Origin: Oxyruncus cristatus
Lineage: Eukaryota; Chordata; Aves; Passeriformes; Cotingidae
Direction: 5' to 3'
Assembly: GCA_013399855.1 (NCBI GenBank)
Contig: VXAY01002371.1
Span: 2,567,432 to 2,631,431, forward strand
DNA length: 64,000 nucleotides
Positions 49,401 to 63,200 of the stretch are shown piece by piece. The notes under the pieces are model-generated. The model was not told where the DNA came from and ran no database searches. It was given only the letters and a program-made list of their open reading frames with translations. The stretch's first letter is position 1. Every line of letters starts with the position of its first letter. A program made the translations under genes and the position numbers.

Positions 49401-52400
49401 GGCTAACTGAGTTTCACATTGGCTGTTTTGTTGTATAGGTTTACAGATACAGAGAAACTGAGATGCTGGCAATATTGCAGATGCATTGATTTTACTTTTT
49501 TAAAACTATCAGTGAACGCAGACATGAAAAGAATAATCGGTGTTTTGGGTCACAAAATACTTTCAGAGAAAGTGAAATCTCATACATATTAAAATATCAC
49601 TCAATACTAAGGAAGTCTACATTTTTAGGTAGAAAAACGTAGCACGTATTATTATTTTTAATGTTGCATGGTGAATAAAATACCATTGGGAAAATATGCT
49701 TTGCTGCAGGTTTATTAGTTCACTCAATGTACGTAAAAATAAACACGTGTATTCACACACACACTTGCATATATAGTTTTTTTTCTAATTCTTGGCAGGT
49801 CTTAGACTGTCTAGTGAAAATGACAATCAGAAGAAAACCCTGCAGCATAAAGCTGCATGGTTGATCTAAACTTTGTTTCCCACTGTCTTCAAGATCATTG
49901 TATCATTGAAGTGAGTCACTATATGTTTGGAGTTCAGCTTTCATCTCTCTTCAGAAAATTTCATATTAAAAATGTACTTTCTTTCCTGATTTTTTTTTTG
50001 GTTTTTTTTTTGTGTTCCACAGGAAGGGATGGAACAGTTGAGGCTTGGATTCTCTGGAGACTTCATAAATCCTTGCAAAGTCACAGTTGCTTGTTTTTAA
50101 CAAAGAATATATGACTGTCTCTACAGATCTACAAAAAATGAAGATATATCTTAATCACATATGGTATTGTTCGTGTGCACCCAAAAACCTTCTGACGCTT
50201 AGGAACTGGGTATAGATATGAAGATTCACTATACCACTGTTTTTAGGGGTAAGACAAAGACAGACCCATATAGGGAGAAAACCTGAACTGAATCTCATTC
50301 AAGACAATGAAAAAATACTGTGGATTAGGAAACAAATGTGACATTTTGATATGCTGAGAGTCTTCTGTATAGTGTTACTCAAATAATTTGCTGAACTAAG
50401 GTATTGAATTAGTATATTAAAGAAAATATATACCAGTTTTAGCCACATGTGCTGCTTCTAATTGTATTTCTATTTGCATATCACAACTTTGTTGCAATCA
50501 CAGGCATAAATAATGCCTTGCGCCAAGTAACATCTTTCTTGAAACTTATAATATGACATGGTACAAGAAAAATACTCAAATTGCGTTTAATCATAGCAGT
50601 CAAAATGTTACATTAATTGAAGTCCATTTGTAGAGCTCTCAGTTTAAATACATTTAATAGGAAAGAAAAGAATGATCAGGTGAGACAGTCATCTCAAATT
50701 ATTTTTCATTTATAGTGGTTTAAGATGTAGGACATGCTAATTAGTTTAGAATGAAAATTTCTGCCTAAGAGCTAGTTGTTAACACAGCCTCTGGCTGAAC
50801 TGAAGTTCACAATAAGTCCCTACCGCAAGCTGAGAAATTATTCCGTATCTAAAATGGCCTCTTGACCTAGAGAAAGATCCCAACCACGGGTTTCTGGGAT
50901 GATTCACATGCATAATTCAGAGGTGATTAGTTGTACTGGTTTCCATGCTCCTCAAGGAATAGGAAAGAAATGGAGAAATTAAGAGAGGAAATGTGATTAA
51001 TGAGCAATGAGGACTGTTAAAAAGGTAGGTCTGATTGCAGCAAGCACTGAGAAATCTATTAAGATCACAATTAAGTTGTTATTTCATCCAATATGGAAGA
51101 GTTCAACTTGTTATAATGGCATTCCTGGACAAGATATGATTTTGTAGGTAGTTTTATTACTTTAAATGTCAAGTTAAGCCCCAAACTAAAGTGAAAAAAT
51201 ACCCAAATGCCCTTTCCTCAGGTGTTTTTTTTTCAAATTCGATTCCTCCTGAATCTAACTAAATCTTTTCAGAGCCCTTGAATATCTGTAAGCATAGAAA
51301 TGCTGCTCAACCACGCATAGAGATGCTTCCTTTCCTGCTTGGCAGGGATTTTCTTAGCAGGCAGGCAAGGCTAAATATCACCATGGCATTCCCTTAGGAA
51401 CACTGCATTAGTGTGCATTACAAGATTTTAATGGAGACTGACTTGGATCAGAAGGGCTGCTTGCCTCCTCTGAGATCATAAAAGTATAAGAGTTGTACTC
51501 TTTGAAGGTATAGAAGAAATTGCCACAACTCAGTTTTCACATATAACGTTACCTACTCCATGGTAATTCTTTGCAGAAACAGCTTTTATTGGATAAACTC
51601 ATCTACTAAAATTGCAGTGCAAGAAGAAGAAACCTTAAAAAAAGAACCCAAAATATGGAACATGAAAAAGAAAATAAAGGAGCAGCATGTAGTAGATTCA
51701 GCTTTTGCATTTTGCAACCTGCTCTATATTTCTTACATGTAAGATTGTATTAAGGGGAAAAAATGGAAGGTTGACTTTCGTTAACTCTATTGAGCTGTTA
51801 GCTTTCCATCTGAGATCTTCCTTTAGACTCAAAGTACAGGTCAATGATTTTTATTGCAAAGACACATTAAGGAACATATTTCAGTTCTGTTGAAAATATA
51901 CGTACTTTGTCTTCACGCAGCCTAATAACAAGGAGGGTTGGCAAAGCAAAGTAGATACACCCATTTTCCCTTCCAATTTATAGCATGTAGTTTGAAGGAA
52001 CATGATAGTATTCTCAACGAAACCCTTTGTTTAAACGGTTAAAATATTTGATGATACCAAAATACACTGATGATATTTCCTCTGATAATTGAATCCATTA
52101 ACCATTCTTGCAACCCATAGTAACTTATTCAGATTTCACTGGTATTTTGTATGTAATACAAGTGTGTTCTTACCTGCACCAGCATACTGGAGAGGACAGA
52201 CAGAAAAAGTTTCAGTTGATCAAACAACAGAAAAAAATCCCTCCAAGCCTTCCACTTGACATCTGGCTCAGCACTGTGATGTAAATAAACATGTATTATA
52301 GACATTTGGCTAAATAAAGCCGCACTACAGCTGTTATAAAAACTCTGTGGAAAAGATGTCATTGAAAATTGTCAAATCTCTGTGGCCAGAATCCAGGAAT

Positions 52401-53682
52401 TCTGTATTCTCACAAAATGAGATTAGAAGATGCCAAAAGTTTCTTAGCTATTTCTGGTTCTTACTTTAAGAAAAGCTTGAGTCTGAATACTTTTCCATAT
52501 AAAGTGTAACAGCTGATCTATTAAAGGGTATTGTTTCTCCTTATAAACCTGTCTTTTTTTATTTCCTCAGTCTGTTTTGGTTGTAACAGTCCTGTTACCA
52601 AGATTTTGCAGATGAGTTAACCAATGTGGAATGAGAACCCAAAATTTAAAATTAAATATTTTGAAAGATGCCTGTGAGATAAACCTGAGATATTTGCTTG
52701 GTGGAACTTCTGTAAAATAGGACCAAGGACATTTAGAATGAAATACAGAGTTTAATGTTTGTTAAGGTGGGCAACTATGGAAAGTCTATAGATTAACGTT
52801 TCCCTTTCAGGTATCACAAAACTGTAATTCAAAATGTATTTTGTAAAAGTGGCTTCACTTGGTCGTGTTCCTAGAAGGAGTATGACACTTCTGAATACTG
52901 TTCTACTATTAAATGTATTTTTAGCTCAGCAGCTGCTACAAATGCAGGTTGTTGATGCACAGTGTTAATTGGTAAGTACTGGTGAGGAATGCAGATCAAA
53001 AAGCAAGCTTGCATGAGCTAATAAAGCTGTGTTTGCGTCTTGATGTGAGGGGGATTAAATAAGCAATTGCAGTAATGAAGGTGTCAGATGACTTAGGAGA
53101 AATCATGACTTTTACTGTTTACAGTCTATCAAAACTGACTGTTTCCGACTGTGTCTGATTAGTTTTCTTACCAGCAGTTGCTTTGCTGCAGGAGGCTTTC
53201 TAGCACTTATTCTATCTTTTTTCCCCCACCCTGTCTCAATACATTATTGCAATTAAAACTTTGGTACTAGAGTTTTATGCTTGTTTAACACCCATGGTTT
53301 CACAGGAATTATACCTGTGTGAAACTGTGTTTGTGCTCCATTAAGCTAAGCACACTGTAGGAAAATTTTGAATTTATACTATATGAATATCATAAGCAGG
53401 AGTAATGGATTAGACTCTTGGCGTGTCTTCCAAGACTTCAGGTTTTTTGATCCAATCTATCTCTTAGAAAGCTTGAAATAAATTTTATTAGTCTTAATTT
53501 AAAAGTTGCAGGTATCAAGGAGATGATGGAAAATTTCAGTCTTATACTGTTTGTTTGTATTTTTTGTTTGTTTGTTTGTTTTTCTTTCCAGGGCAAGGCA
53601 ACATAATACAGTGAAAAGAGTCCAATTTGAAAGGGCACAAACTAACATATATATACTTGAAATGATGGTCATGGCTCATGTC
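40441..53682. other. Intergenic DNA downstream of VIP, no gene recognised
   Basis: About 13 kb of AT-rich DNA. Open frames do not exceed about 95 codons and none resembles a known protein. Simple tracts include tatatgtatg-type repeats at 42367-42390, an (AC)n tract at about 49754-49765 and T/G-rich runs at 49989-50013. In other amniotes the region 3' of VIP is gene-poor before FBXO5, which fits. Confidence 0.55.
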
Positions 53683-54281
53683 TGTAGTGGTTTTGATTCT
53701 AAGCCTTCCTTGGTAACCAGGTTTTAACCAAGGAACCAAGGCCATGTTCCCAGTATTCCATACAATTTTTATGTAAGCAAGGGTATAAATAAGAAGGGAG
53801 AGGAAGCTCTTTCTTCTCTTCCTGTGAGGTTTGGGAGCAGTGGGTCTTTGTGTTGGTCTTTCTTATCTATCAGCTGAGGCCTGCAGCGACTACTGGTCTG
53901 CCATGTGGGAGATTGGAGAGTGCCGGCTGTGTCAGGCGATCCCGTTTTTTCTAAGGGACGTGGTGAGATCAAGTTTTGATAGTTCTTTATTTTGCTAATT
54001 CTTAGTTTTGACTGTGTATATCTGTTTTCTCCTTTTCCCTTTTTCCCTTTTCCTTTTCCCTTTCCCTCCAGGGGAGGGGAGTGTGTTCGGAATCCCTAAT
54101 ATTGTACATAGTATTCTAGCTGTATATAACTGTAAATATATGCAAAAATATATATTTTGATATAATTCGGTTGGTTTCGGGTTCTTCAGTTTGTATAGTT
54201 TTTTTTTTCCTTTGCCCCGGGGGAAGAAGGGCAGGGGAGGCTTTCCCTGTGGGCTTGGACAGTTGGCATGAGGCCAACACA
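53683..54281 (+). mobile_element. Solo LTR of an endogenous retrovirus with perfect target duplication
   Basis: The element begins TGTAGTGGTTTTGATTC and ends GGCCAACACA, so it has the canonical TG...CA ends. It is flanked by identical 5-mers ATGTC at 53678-53682 and 54282-54286, a target-site duplication of the length usual for avian retroviral elements. A TATA box (TATAAAT) lies at 53784-53790. A long pyrimidine tract (ttttccctttttccctttt-like) covers 54031-54070. No primer-binding site or internal genes follow, so recombination between two LTRs has left a solo copy. Class (ERVL or other) is not settled from sequence alone. Confidence 0.88.
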
Positions 54282-54800
54282 ATGTCTTTCTGGTACCACA
54301 AATTTAAAATGGAGTTGTATACATGTGATGGGATTCAGCATTTTCATACGTAGTCATCTGGGGAAGGAACCATGACACTTCTTACCTTTGCAACATCTGT
54401 CCCATAGTTTGGAATAATCGTGGTAAAAAGCATGATTACTTTATTCATAACTAATTGCTTTTATACATTCAGCATGCTAGTGGTGTTTACACTGTAAGTG
54501 GAAGGTGTATTAAAAAGTCAAAGAACAAATATGAGCAGCACTATTGATAGCTGAACTCTGATGTTTAATTTGATATGGGAAATCTGTGTCAGTTTCAACG
54601 GGGAAAAAGAAATGTATTTAAGACATTGAAATAAATGTCTTCTCTCTCAGTTTCATTTGAACTGAGATAACGTTAGGTGTATAAATGCCTCCTGAAATTT
54701 ATATTTTATATACTTGTTTTGTGTATATGAGTTAGGTGGGTGGAGCATTTGTGTTTTAATATAAAGATGTTTACCACCTTAGTACAAAAATTAGCTTCCA

Positions 54801-54885
54801 TTCATAGAATCATAGAATTATAGAATAGTTTGGGTTGGAAGAGACCTTTAAAGTTCATTGTGTTCAACTCCCGTGCCTATTTAAT
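54801..54885 (-). mobile_element. CR1 LINE fragment, 3' tail
   Basis: The + strand shows three tandem catagaat-type units (ttcatagaatcatagaatta then tagaatagtttgggttggaa) followed by agagacctttaaag. This is the reverse complement of the avian CR1 3' end. The element is 5'-truncated and about 85 bp is recognisable. Confidence 0.88.
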
Positions 54886-57800
54886 CCTAGAAGAAAAGGT
54901 TTCATAAGGTCATTCTTTTGCTTATTTGTAAAATGAGGAATTGTTCGGATATGGTTGCTGTCTATACCACAGCGGAAGCCTGAGGAGATGTTACTGTACC
55001 ATCTTAAATTAATTGTAAGATATGCAAAAATATTTTGGTCTGAGTCATGGTGAGTTGTAACAAAAAAAAAAAAAAAATAAATTGCCTGTTGCAATCCTAT
55101 TTCACACCTTCAGAACTCCATTTTGCAACCGTACATTCTTTAGCATCTTCTCTGTCATAAGCTGTGTTTGTACAAAAAAGCTAGAGCTATTTGCATGGAA
55201 ATAAGATTTGTCTCCAAGCAAGTGTTACCTGCTAACCACTAATAGTATGGAAGTGAATCTTATTAAACTTTACACAAGAGATATTGTTAATTCCAGTTGC
55301 CAGAAAACAATGTAAGAAGATATGACCTCAAAGCATGAGAGATTTTTCTTGCAAGAAATCTATTTCTCAGAATGTTGGCTGAGCACATCATATATATAGG
55401 CATACAAACAAGGAAATGAATGATGATATATAGTATATCTTAATCACAAACCAGTGAGCCTTATTTCATGGAAGACAAAACTGCAATTTTATTCCTTCAA
55501 AAGAGAAGAAATCTCAATCAAAGCCTATTGTTTGTGGTGACTGGTGACACTTACTACAAAAGATTAGTGAGCTTGATGTAAACTGGTTCTTAGACTGATC
55601 ACACATTGCAAGGAGATGTGCTCATGGCCAAGGGAATGGCAGTGATGGGGACAAGGCAGCTTTTATGGATCCTGCCAGGGCTGAATGTCTACAGCATTTA
55701 TAACGTCGTACCGTAAGCAGTACAGGATCTCAGCAATCTGTAATTCTGGTGAGGATTACACACAATATGTGTTTGACAGGGTGTACTTTTATCATTTTCT
55801 ACAGATACATGCATATGCTTTTGGAAAATAGAGAAGTGTGGTAGAGTGACAAAATCAAGACACAAAGGCAGCCTGTGTTAGCCTTACAATAAATACTTGG
55901 CCCTTCTGTTACACTTTCATGATAGATGCACCTCACCATTAACTATACAGCCAGAAAAAATAATGTGTCATGATAGTAATAAAAATCACTGAGTTGACTT
56001 TGTAATATTCCGTTACCTTACCTGAAAAAATTACAGATAATAATACTGTTAGATTCTCAATAAAAATAGTTTTCTCTTAAAAAGACTGACATCTGTTTCA
56101 GAAGAGGCCAAAGTATGTCTCATAACTCATCTGCAGATCATGAACAATGAAACCCCAAGTCCTGCACTCTGGTTTATCCCAGACAAGAAGCATTGCTGAG
56201 GAAACTGCAGAGCCACTGAGTCCTTCCCTGGGGGACGATGAAGGGATTCACTTGCAGCAGATGCAGAGGTTCACTTGGAGCCAGGGAAACATGGATAATG
56301 CTGCTGTCCCCACAAGGATGTTGGAGCTATTCTTTTTTCTGCTTTCTGAGGTCAGTGTTATAGGCTCTGTGACTCTTAAGTGGTTTTCAGTGTCAGGAGA
56401 GGTGATCACCATGCTCCATTTTTCAGTAAAGCACTCTTTTTGCCAAACAAAGCCAACTGTTGTGTGCCATTTTATTATGGCACATAAAATGCCATCTGGG
56501 TTTTTTTTTTCTGCCAGAGTGTCATATGCTGAATGACATAATATTAATTAAAAACAAACAATTAGACTATCAATAGGCACTGAAAGTCGGATGTGAAATT
56601 AATGCTCTTGCTGAAAGCAAGCTAAAATAAATGGTGTCTTAGGTTTTTCATCGTAACAGGGAAAAACAAGTAAGAGATAGAGTGAAGGTAATATATTTTG
56701 AGTTTAAAATGGTCAATAGCAGGAATGATTACACACACATATAATGTATAATAATTATGTGTTATAAACAACTATTTATACAATACAGGAAGTAAAAGTA
56801 CAATTAATAAGTAGTATATCAGATCTTATTTAAATATTCAAAAGACTATTCATAAGGCAGTTAACACTGGATGAAACTGAAACAAACTGGCAAATTGTGA
56901 GCTCACTGTATTAATTCAGTAGTTTTTCAATTTAGACTTAGGTTCCAACACCTCACCTCATTGGTATCGGAGCAGAAAGTATGCATAAGATGGTAATCAG
57001 TAACAAAAAACAAACAAAACAGAGAGAATAAAGACCCAATTCCACTCTTGCCCAACCCTGAAGAGACCTTAAGACAATGAAAGTAATCAAATTTTTGTAT
57101 TTCCTTGCATGTCTTAGGTTCTGATGCTGGAAGAGTCCAGAAGCCCCTCATGTTGCAACAGATTTGATGCTCACGTCTCATAAATATCCACAGAGCAGAT
57201 GTGCCTGTTGCATCTGGGTGCGTTGAGCTGGAGCTGTTCTCTGAACTCACCTACACATCAGCATCCCAGTTTTAGTCCTGCATCCCCAGTGAATGGTAAA
57301 ATTCCTCCTTTGGCAACAATCTGGCAGTGTGAACACATAGGGGTCCTCAGGTACTGCCAGAGGAGATTCAAGCTCAGCTTTCTAGTAAATTGTGCTAACA
57401 AGAGGGATGTATGCATTTAGGCAATGGTCAGGGAAAATGAATCTTCTTTAGTAATTCTGTTGAAAATGCTTCATTACAAATAGGCTAAAAAAACCTTCAT
57501 AATGCCAGAGAAACAGCAAAAATGAATGAGGCTGGGAGAAGCGTAGATTCTTGGTACAATTGCAAAATCTTTGTATTTATTTCATGTACCTTTTGAGTTA
57601 AGGTACAGACTCTAAGTTTTGTAAGAAAGGGAATAGTACAGGCATCTATATTCTGGAATATACAAAAAATAAACCAAATAAATCCTGATAGTGTTCAGAA
57701 AAGTGTCCTGTCCCTTGAGATATCCTGGTGAATCAAGATGGCCTATGCTAGGAACTGCCTTGGTCAGAACATTCAGGGTTTGCAGATGCTCTGTTGAGAG

Positions 57801-60045
57801 TCCTACTGTGTACAGGGAGCACCGGCACTGACTGCCAACAGTTTTTTGACAGCCAATTCCATGTAATATTGCTGAAAGCCTTGTTTTTTCAATCTAAGGG
57901 CAACGGTGGAGGCAGAAGACTTTCAGTACTCATCCAGCGGTGTGTCTACCATGGTAGGCCTCTGTTCACAGCTTTTCTTTCTGTGACTGCTTGTAACTCC
58001 AACACTTCTGAAAGAGTATTAAGAAGGAGGACTTAATACAAGTGTGACAAGTAATTTTCTGAAGTCTGAAGTCCAAGATCATGACAATCAAAACACCCTC
58101 AGCATTGCACTAGGTGGCTGTTAGATGACAATGACTTCTGGCCAACCTGGATGTAACTTAGTCTCAAAGTGCAAATCCAAAGCCACACAAGTAGTTCCAT
58201 TTTAAATCTGGAAGCAGTGAAAACTATACTAAGCAGACTTTCCTGAGCGAGTAGTAAGAAGGCCTCGAGTGATGTGAGGTTTTGTGAGGAGTATGAAATT
58301 CACTTTTCCTGTGTTAAACTTTTTTTTTGGTCAACACCACTGTGATGTTTCTTATTAAAAAGTGAATCTCTGATGACTAATAAGGTCTCTGAAAGGAACA
58401 GACACTTTATCAGAACTGGTTTAGACATGATGCATAAAAATAGAGAGGAAAAAATCTTCAGTCAAGACCTCTTTTCCTCTAAGCAGGTACAAGTATAAAA
58501 CTGTATTATCTGACATGTAAGCTGCTAACAGATGACATAAAATTCAATACACCATTAATCTTGTTGTTATTAACCTTTGGGATAGTCATTGTTTCTCAAG
58601 CCTAATCATATTTCACATTGATATTACAGTGCATAGGTAAGGAGCTCAGAACACTTTTAAAATATTAATTAAACCTAATCAAGAACACTCCTGGGAAGCA
58701 TAGCTAGAATCATTAAAATCATCTGACAGAGGAGGAGAAACTAAGATGTAGAGAATATAAGCAATGTATTTAATATCCCACAAGGCCAGAAATTAAATCC
58801 AATATCCTCAGCTGTCAATTCGTTGTTGAAGTTCCTTGGTACAAGCCTTTTACGTTTAAAGCATATTAAAAGATGAACAATGTCCCCTGAAAAATCCAGC
58901 TCACTTACTGCTTAAACTAGAATTACAGGTGGACTGAGCACTGCCTGGTGTCAATACACTACTGAGCAGTGCCTGGTGTCTGGAGATGCATGACCCAGCT
59001 CCACTCCTCTAGCAGGAACAAAAGATGAAAATAAGCCATAAAATGCCCATTCCTCAGAGTCAGTAACTGCAGCATGACTTGAAATGCTGGACACCTTCCA
59101 CTTACTGAAATACTGAATTTAGCCACTAATCCATAAGGACAGTTCACTTAGTGCTCATATGCTCCGTGTATATTAAGGGAGCATGGACCACTTTCCATGT
59201 CTAAAGATGACTTGCAACTGCTACAGAAAGATCCTGACATGGATAAACTTTCTGAGTGGAAAGGATTGTGCAACCATCTAAACAAAGCCTAATGGATTAA
59301 TATATGAATTGTACTTGATATTTAGAATGAAAAATTAAATTCCTCAACATTACATGTTGGATATTTCAATTTCCTTGTAAAGCGTGTGCTTACGTTTTTT
59401 GTTCAGGACTACACTTTTAATAAACTAAGTTCAAATATCTGCAACTAGAAGTGATTAAAAGTCTACCAAAAATGTCTTTTGAAATCTGTAAGCCACATTT
59501 ACACCATTTCAGACTGATATTCTGAATATAATCTTTATTTTGGTTTGTTTAAATGTTGCATTTTAAATGAGAATGTTTTTCCAGTAAACCACATGAAGAG
59601 AGCTACACAGCTTCTCAGTATTTTAAAGCTCATTTTTATCACACATTTTTCATAATCACATAGATCATACTTTTATAATGCTTTTAAAAATGTTTTTTTC
59701 AATTTTAAGTATTCTTGATATTTTTTCTCCTGAAAAGAAAATGTTTAAAAAGTAATTTTTTCCTCAATTAGGAATTTTTACTATCACTTCTGTAAACATA
59801 AGATCTGACTGAATTCGGTCAGTTCTAACAGGAACCATCCTTACAAGTGTAAGTGTTGTCTGAAGCAATTTGTGACAGAGATGTTCAGAGTTTCCTTGGC
59901 TTTTATCTTTGCCATTGCTATTTTCACTGGAAACTGCTTTTTGGTGTAAAGGATTTATGGAAAAGGGACCTCCTGTGCAAACTTTTTCAGCTTGCTGTCA
60001 GTTGTTAAATTTAAACCAAGTGCTTATCCATTACAGGCCAGACTT
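54886..60045. other. Intergenic DNA, no gene recognised
   Basis: AT-rich sequence. The longest frame (56147-56536, 129 codons) has no recognisable domain, a composition like its surroundings, and no splice or promoter context. A 15-A run is at about 55062-55076. Confidence 0.5.
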
Positions 60046-60246
60046 NNNNNNNNNNNNNNNNNNNNNNNNNNNNNNNNNNNNNNNNNNNNNNNNNNNNNNN
60101 NNNNNNNNNNNNNNNNNNNNNNNNNNNNNNNNNNNNNNNNNNNNNNNNNNNNNNNNNNNNNNNNNNNNNNNNNNNNNNNNNNNNNNNNNNNNNNNNNNNN
60201 NNNNNNNNNNNNNNNNNNNNNNNNNNNNNNNNNNNNNNNNNNNNNN
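60046..60246. other. Assembly gap (201 N)
   Basis: A run of 201 undetermined bases whose right edge is a (TTTTA)n tract, suggesting that the gap hides more of the same simple repeat. Confidence 1.
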
Positions 60247-60288
60247 TTTTATTTTATTTTATTTTATTTTATTTTATTTTATTTTTTT
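60247..60288. repeat. (TTTTA)n microsatellite at gap edge
   Basis: About eight uninterrupted units of ttttatttta-type repeat directly after the assembly gap, ending in a T run. The true length is unknown because the left side is undetermined. Confidence 0.92.
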
Positions 60289-63200
60289 TGGTATTCAGAA
60301 GATCATTTATAAATAGAAATGTTTTAATAATTATTTCTGTGCTCCCATTTTGTGGTCAAACATGTAACTGGATCTAAACATCTGATGAGCCTTGACTTTT
60401 CATTAACTGAAAGGTTGTTTCCAGCAGGTTACAAGGTGTCATAGGTGAAGGAGCAGAAATACTAAAAGATTATGAGTAATATTGGAAATAGAATATACAC
60501 TTGTGAGCTATACACAAAGCACACCTGTCCCACTTAAAGAAAAGAGCACAACACAGTGTCTATGCTTGCTCACATGAAGACATCAATAGGTGCTAAGTTT
60601 CCCAGTTTCTTTCCTTATATCAGTGTAGTCCCTTATGCTGAATGCACTGGGCAGTACACCAGCTGATGTTATCTGGAAAATCCCAGACTTCTTTTTAACT
60701 CTCTCCTCTTAGCTGTTCTCCCTGATTTTGATTTATAAAGAACATAGTAATATCCTGCATAGGATGGGCCAATTGAGCAAAGCTAGAATAGGCTGAAGAA
60801 GACAGCAAATGTTACTTAACTCATTCACTCAAGAAAGCTAAAATGGTATGAACAAACGACATCTGAAATCATCATAATAGGTTATCAGTGGATTATCTTC
60901 TGTCAGACTTCTAGAGCAAATAACTCAGATATGTTTCATTGAAGTATAAGATACTAAGAAAACAACCTCAAGAGTAACAAACACCTGAGACTGTGCAAAT
61001 TATTTTGGAAAACACTGCAGTGATGATTTCAGATCAATGCTTACTGTTATGTCATTCCTTCATCTATGTATAACCCACCTCCCTGAGTTTTATTACAGAG
61101 TCTTTCCCTTACTTCTCAGTGAGACAATAAATAAACAAACATAGAAATCATCAAATAAATAAATTTCAATGTCATGGCTGCCCTGATTTGGTTCTTGAAT
61201 CTCTGTTCTTTTGAATCCTATATTTATATTATGCTTTCTTAGATCTTAAGAGCTGGAAATCTCTATATCTTACTACATCTTGCTAAGTTAAAAAAAAATC
61301 TGGGATGCAATTTATCTGTATCTGCTTCTATGTGAACTTTTATCAGCTCTAATTGCCTCTCTGCTTTGATGTACTTATAAAGTCTTCCAACGCTTCCATT
61401 CCCTTCCCTCCCACTTGGGAAAATATCCCAATCCTCAGAATCTGACCTTTGGCTTATTTCATGAAGACGAAAGCAGAGAATTTATTCAGGCTCAGAGCAA
61501 TACTAACGTCATTAACTTACTTCCCACTTTCTGTATATCCCTCAGTGGCTTCACAGAATACTTGATTGGCTTTTTGCCTGTGTATTTAAATGACATAAGA
61601 CCAGATTTTGCTACAGAAGTATCTATTTCCTTTGATTAGTTTATTGCATTTGTAGCTTTACCTTTCGCTGACATTTTTTAAATTATACATTTTTAAATGC
61701 TTTTTTTGATTATCTGGCACTCTACTTTCCAGACCAGTATCAGCCATTTCCAACCCTTCTGAAGGTTGACCCTCTGAAGTTAGTGCAAGATTTGGCTGCT
61801 GAAATTAACACCACCAGGAAGGTGTTTTATGTGGCCTTGAGAAGGCCTTTACACTGATTTTTTTTTTTTTTGGCATTGTTATTATGAATTGGACAAATTA
61901 CTTTCTTCCAGGCAGTTGCTATGCCATAGGATGGTAGGCAAAGGGTCCTGAGACATCAGCCACCATTCTAACTGAAGGAGGAGTTGATTACATCAGTACT
62001 GTCCCTGACTGATGTTTGACTAACCAATGCCTTAAAAGTTCCACTGATGGGAATTTCACAGCTTCCCTGAAAAGCATCTGCTGGGAGTCAACTATCCTAA
62101 TTGACTGTTTTCCTGATAGCCAACCTCACTACTGTTTGCTGAAACTGAGGTATACTTTCTTGTACTCTCCTCAGTAGATGTGGGGAACAACTTGCTGCAT
62201 TTGAATTTTTCACAATCAGCACTTAAATAATATAGATCATATTTCATAGATAGTATGTCACACTTCAGTTTTCTCCATAGCAAATCTTTCTGGTTTTCTG
62301 TGTCAATTATATTTTCAATATTCCTGACCACTTCTTTTGCTCTGGATTTTGTTTTGTGGAGATTACACCTCCCATGAATCTTTCTTGACATATGGAAAAA
62401 ATAATCCAAGTGTATTTTGTTATATTTAAAAGACTACTTCACACATTTTTCATGCTGTATATTTTGACAGTTAAAATGTACTCCCTTTTATACATCACAA
62501 TGTCACATGCTTTTTAAATGAAATCATTATAATATCCAGAGCTTGTTCCTCTTAAATTACATGCTCTTGATTTCAAACCTTTCCTCCAATCTGCCAGGTT
62601 CATTTTTCATTCTTTTTTTTTCCTTCCAAAGTACATGCAGATCCTTTGCCTCTAATCCTATTTGAAATGAACAAGACTTTCTATCCTCTCCTTTCAGTCA
62701 TTAACAAAAACACCCCACACCATGTAACTCTCCAATTAATAGGGCCATACTGGTGATTCTACATCAGATATCGTTTTCCCCATATGCATGGAGCTTTCCT
62801 GCTCCCGATGTTTTTGTCCAAACTTGTATTTCCATAGTTTGTTTACAAAACTGTCATTGGGGGACAATGTTCGAAGTCTTAACAAAGTCAACAAGTAGTG
62901 CTTTCCATATATGTCTTCCAGCTTGGTCTGTCATCCATAACTTTCTGTCCCTCAGAGCAGATGAACACATCTGTAAGCAATTCTTCTTTCCCTTTCCTTT
63001 GTAGTTCCTTCTAATTCATGTTATCTATGTAATGAAGGATTATAAGCAAATACTCCAGTATTTAATCACAATGTTCTCTGTTACATCATTTAATACGTAA
63101 CTCTTATTTTGATCTAAAACATTAGAGTCCTCCTTTGCACTCCATTATTTTTTCTCTCTATTCTTTCTTTGATCCTAATATAATTATGTCCCCTCCCCAA

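Noticed and set aside
54031..54072. Pyrimidine tract considered as an independent microsatellite
   Set aside because: It lies within the solo LTR at 53683-54281 and is probably part of that element.
56147..56536. 129-codon plus-strand frame
   Set aside because: No recognisable domain, no splice or promoter context, composition like the surroundings; most likely chance.
59909..60316. Plus-strand frames of 135 and 106 codons
   Set aside because: They span the 201-base gap and a (TTTTA)n tract.
62092..62409. 105-codon minus-strand frame
   Set aside because: No family resemblance and no gene context; may be chance or old LINE debris.
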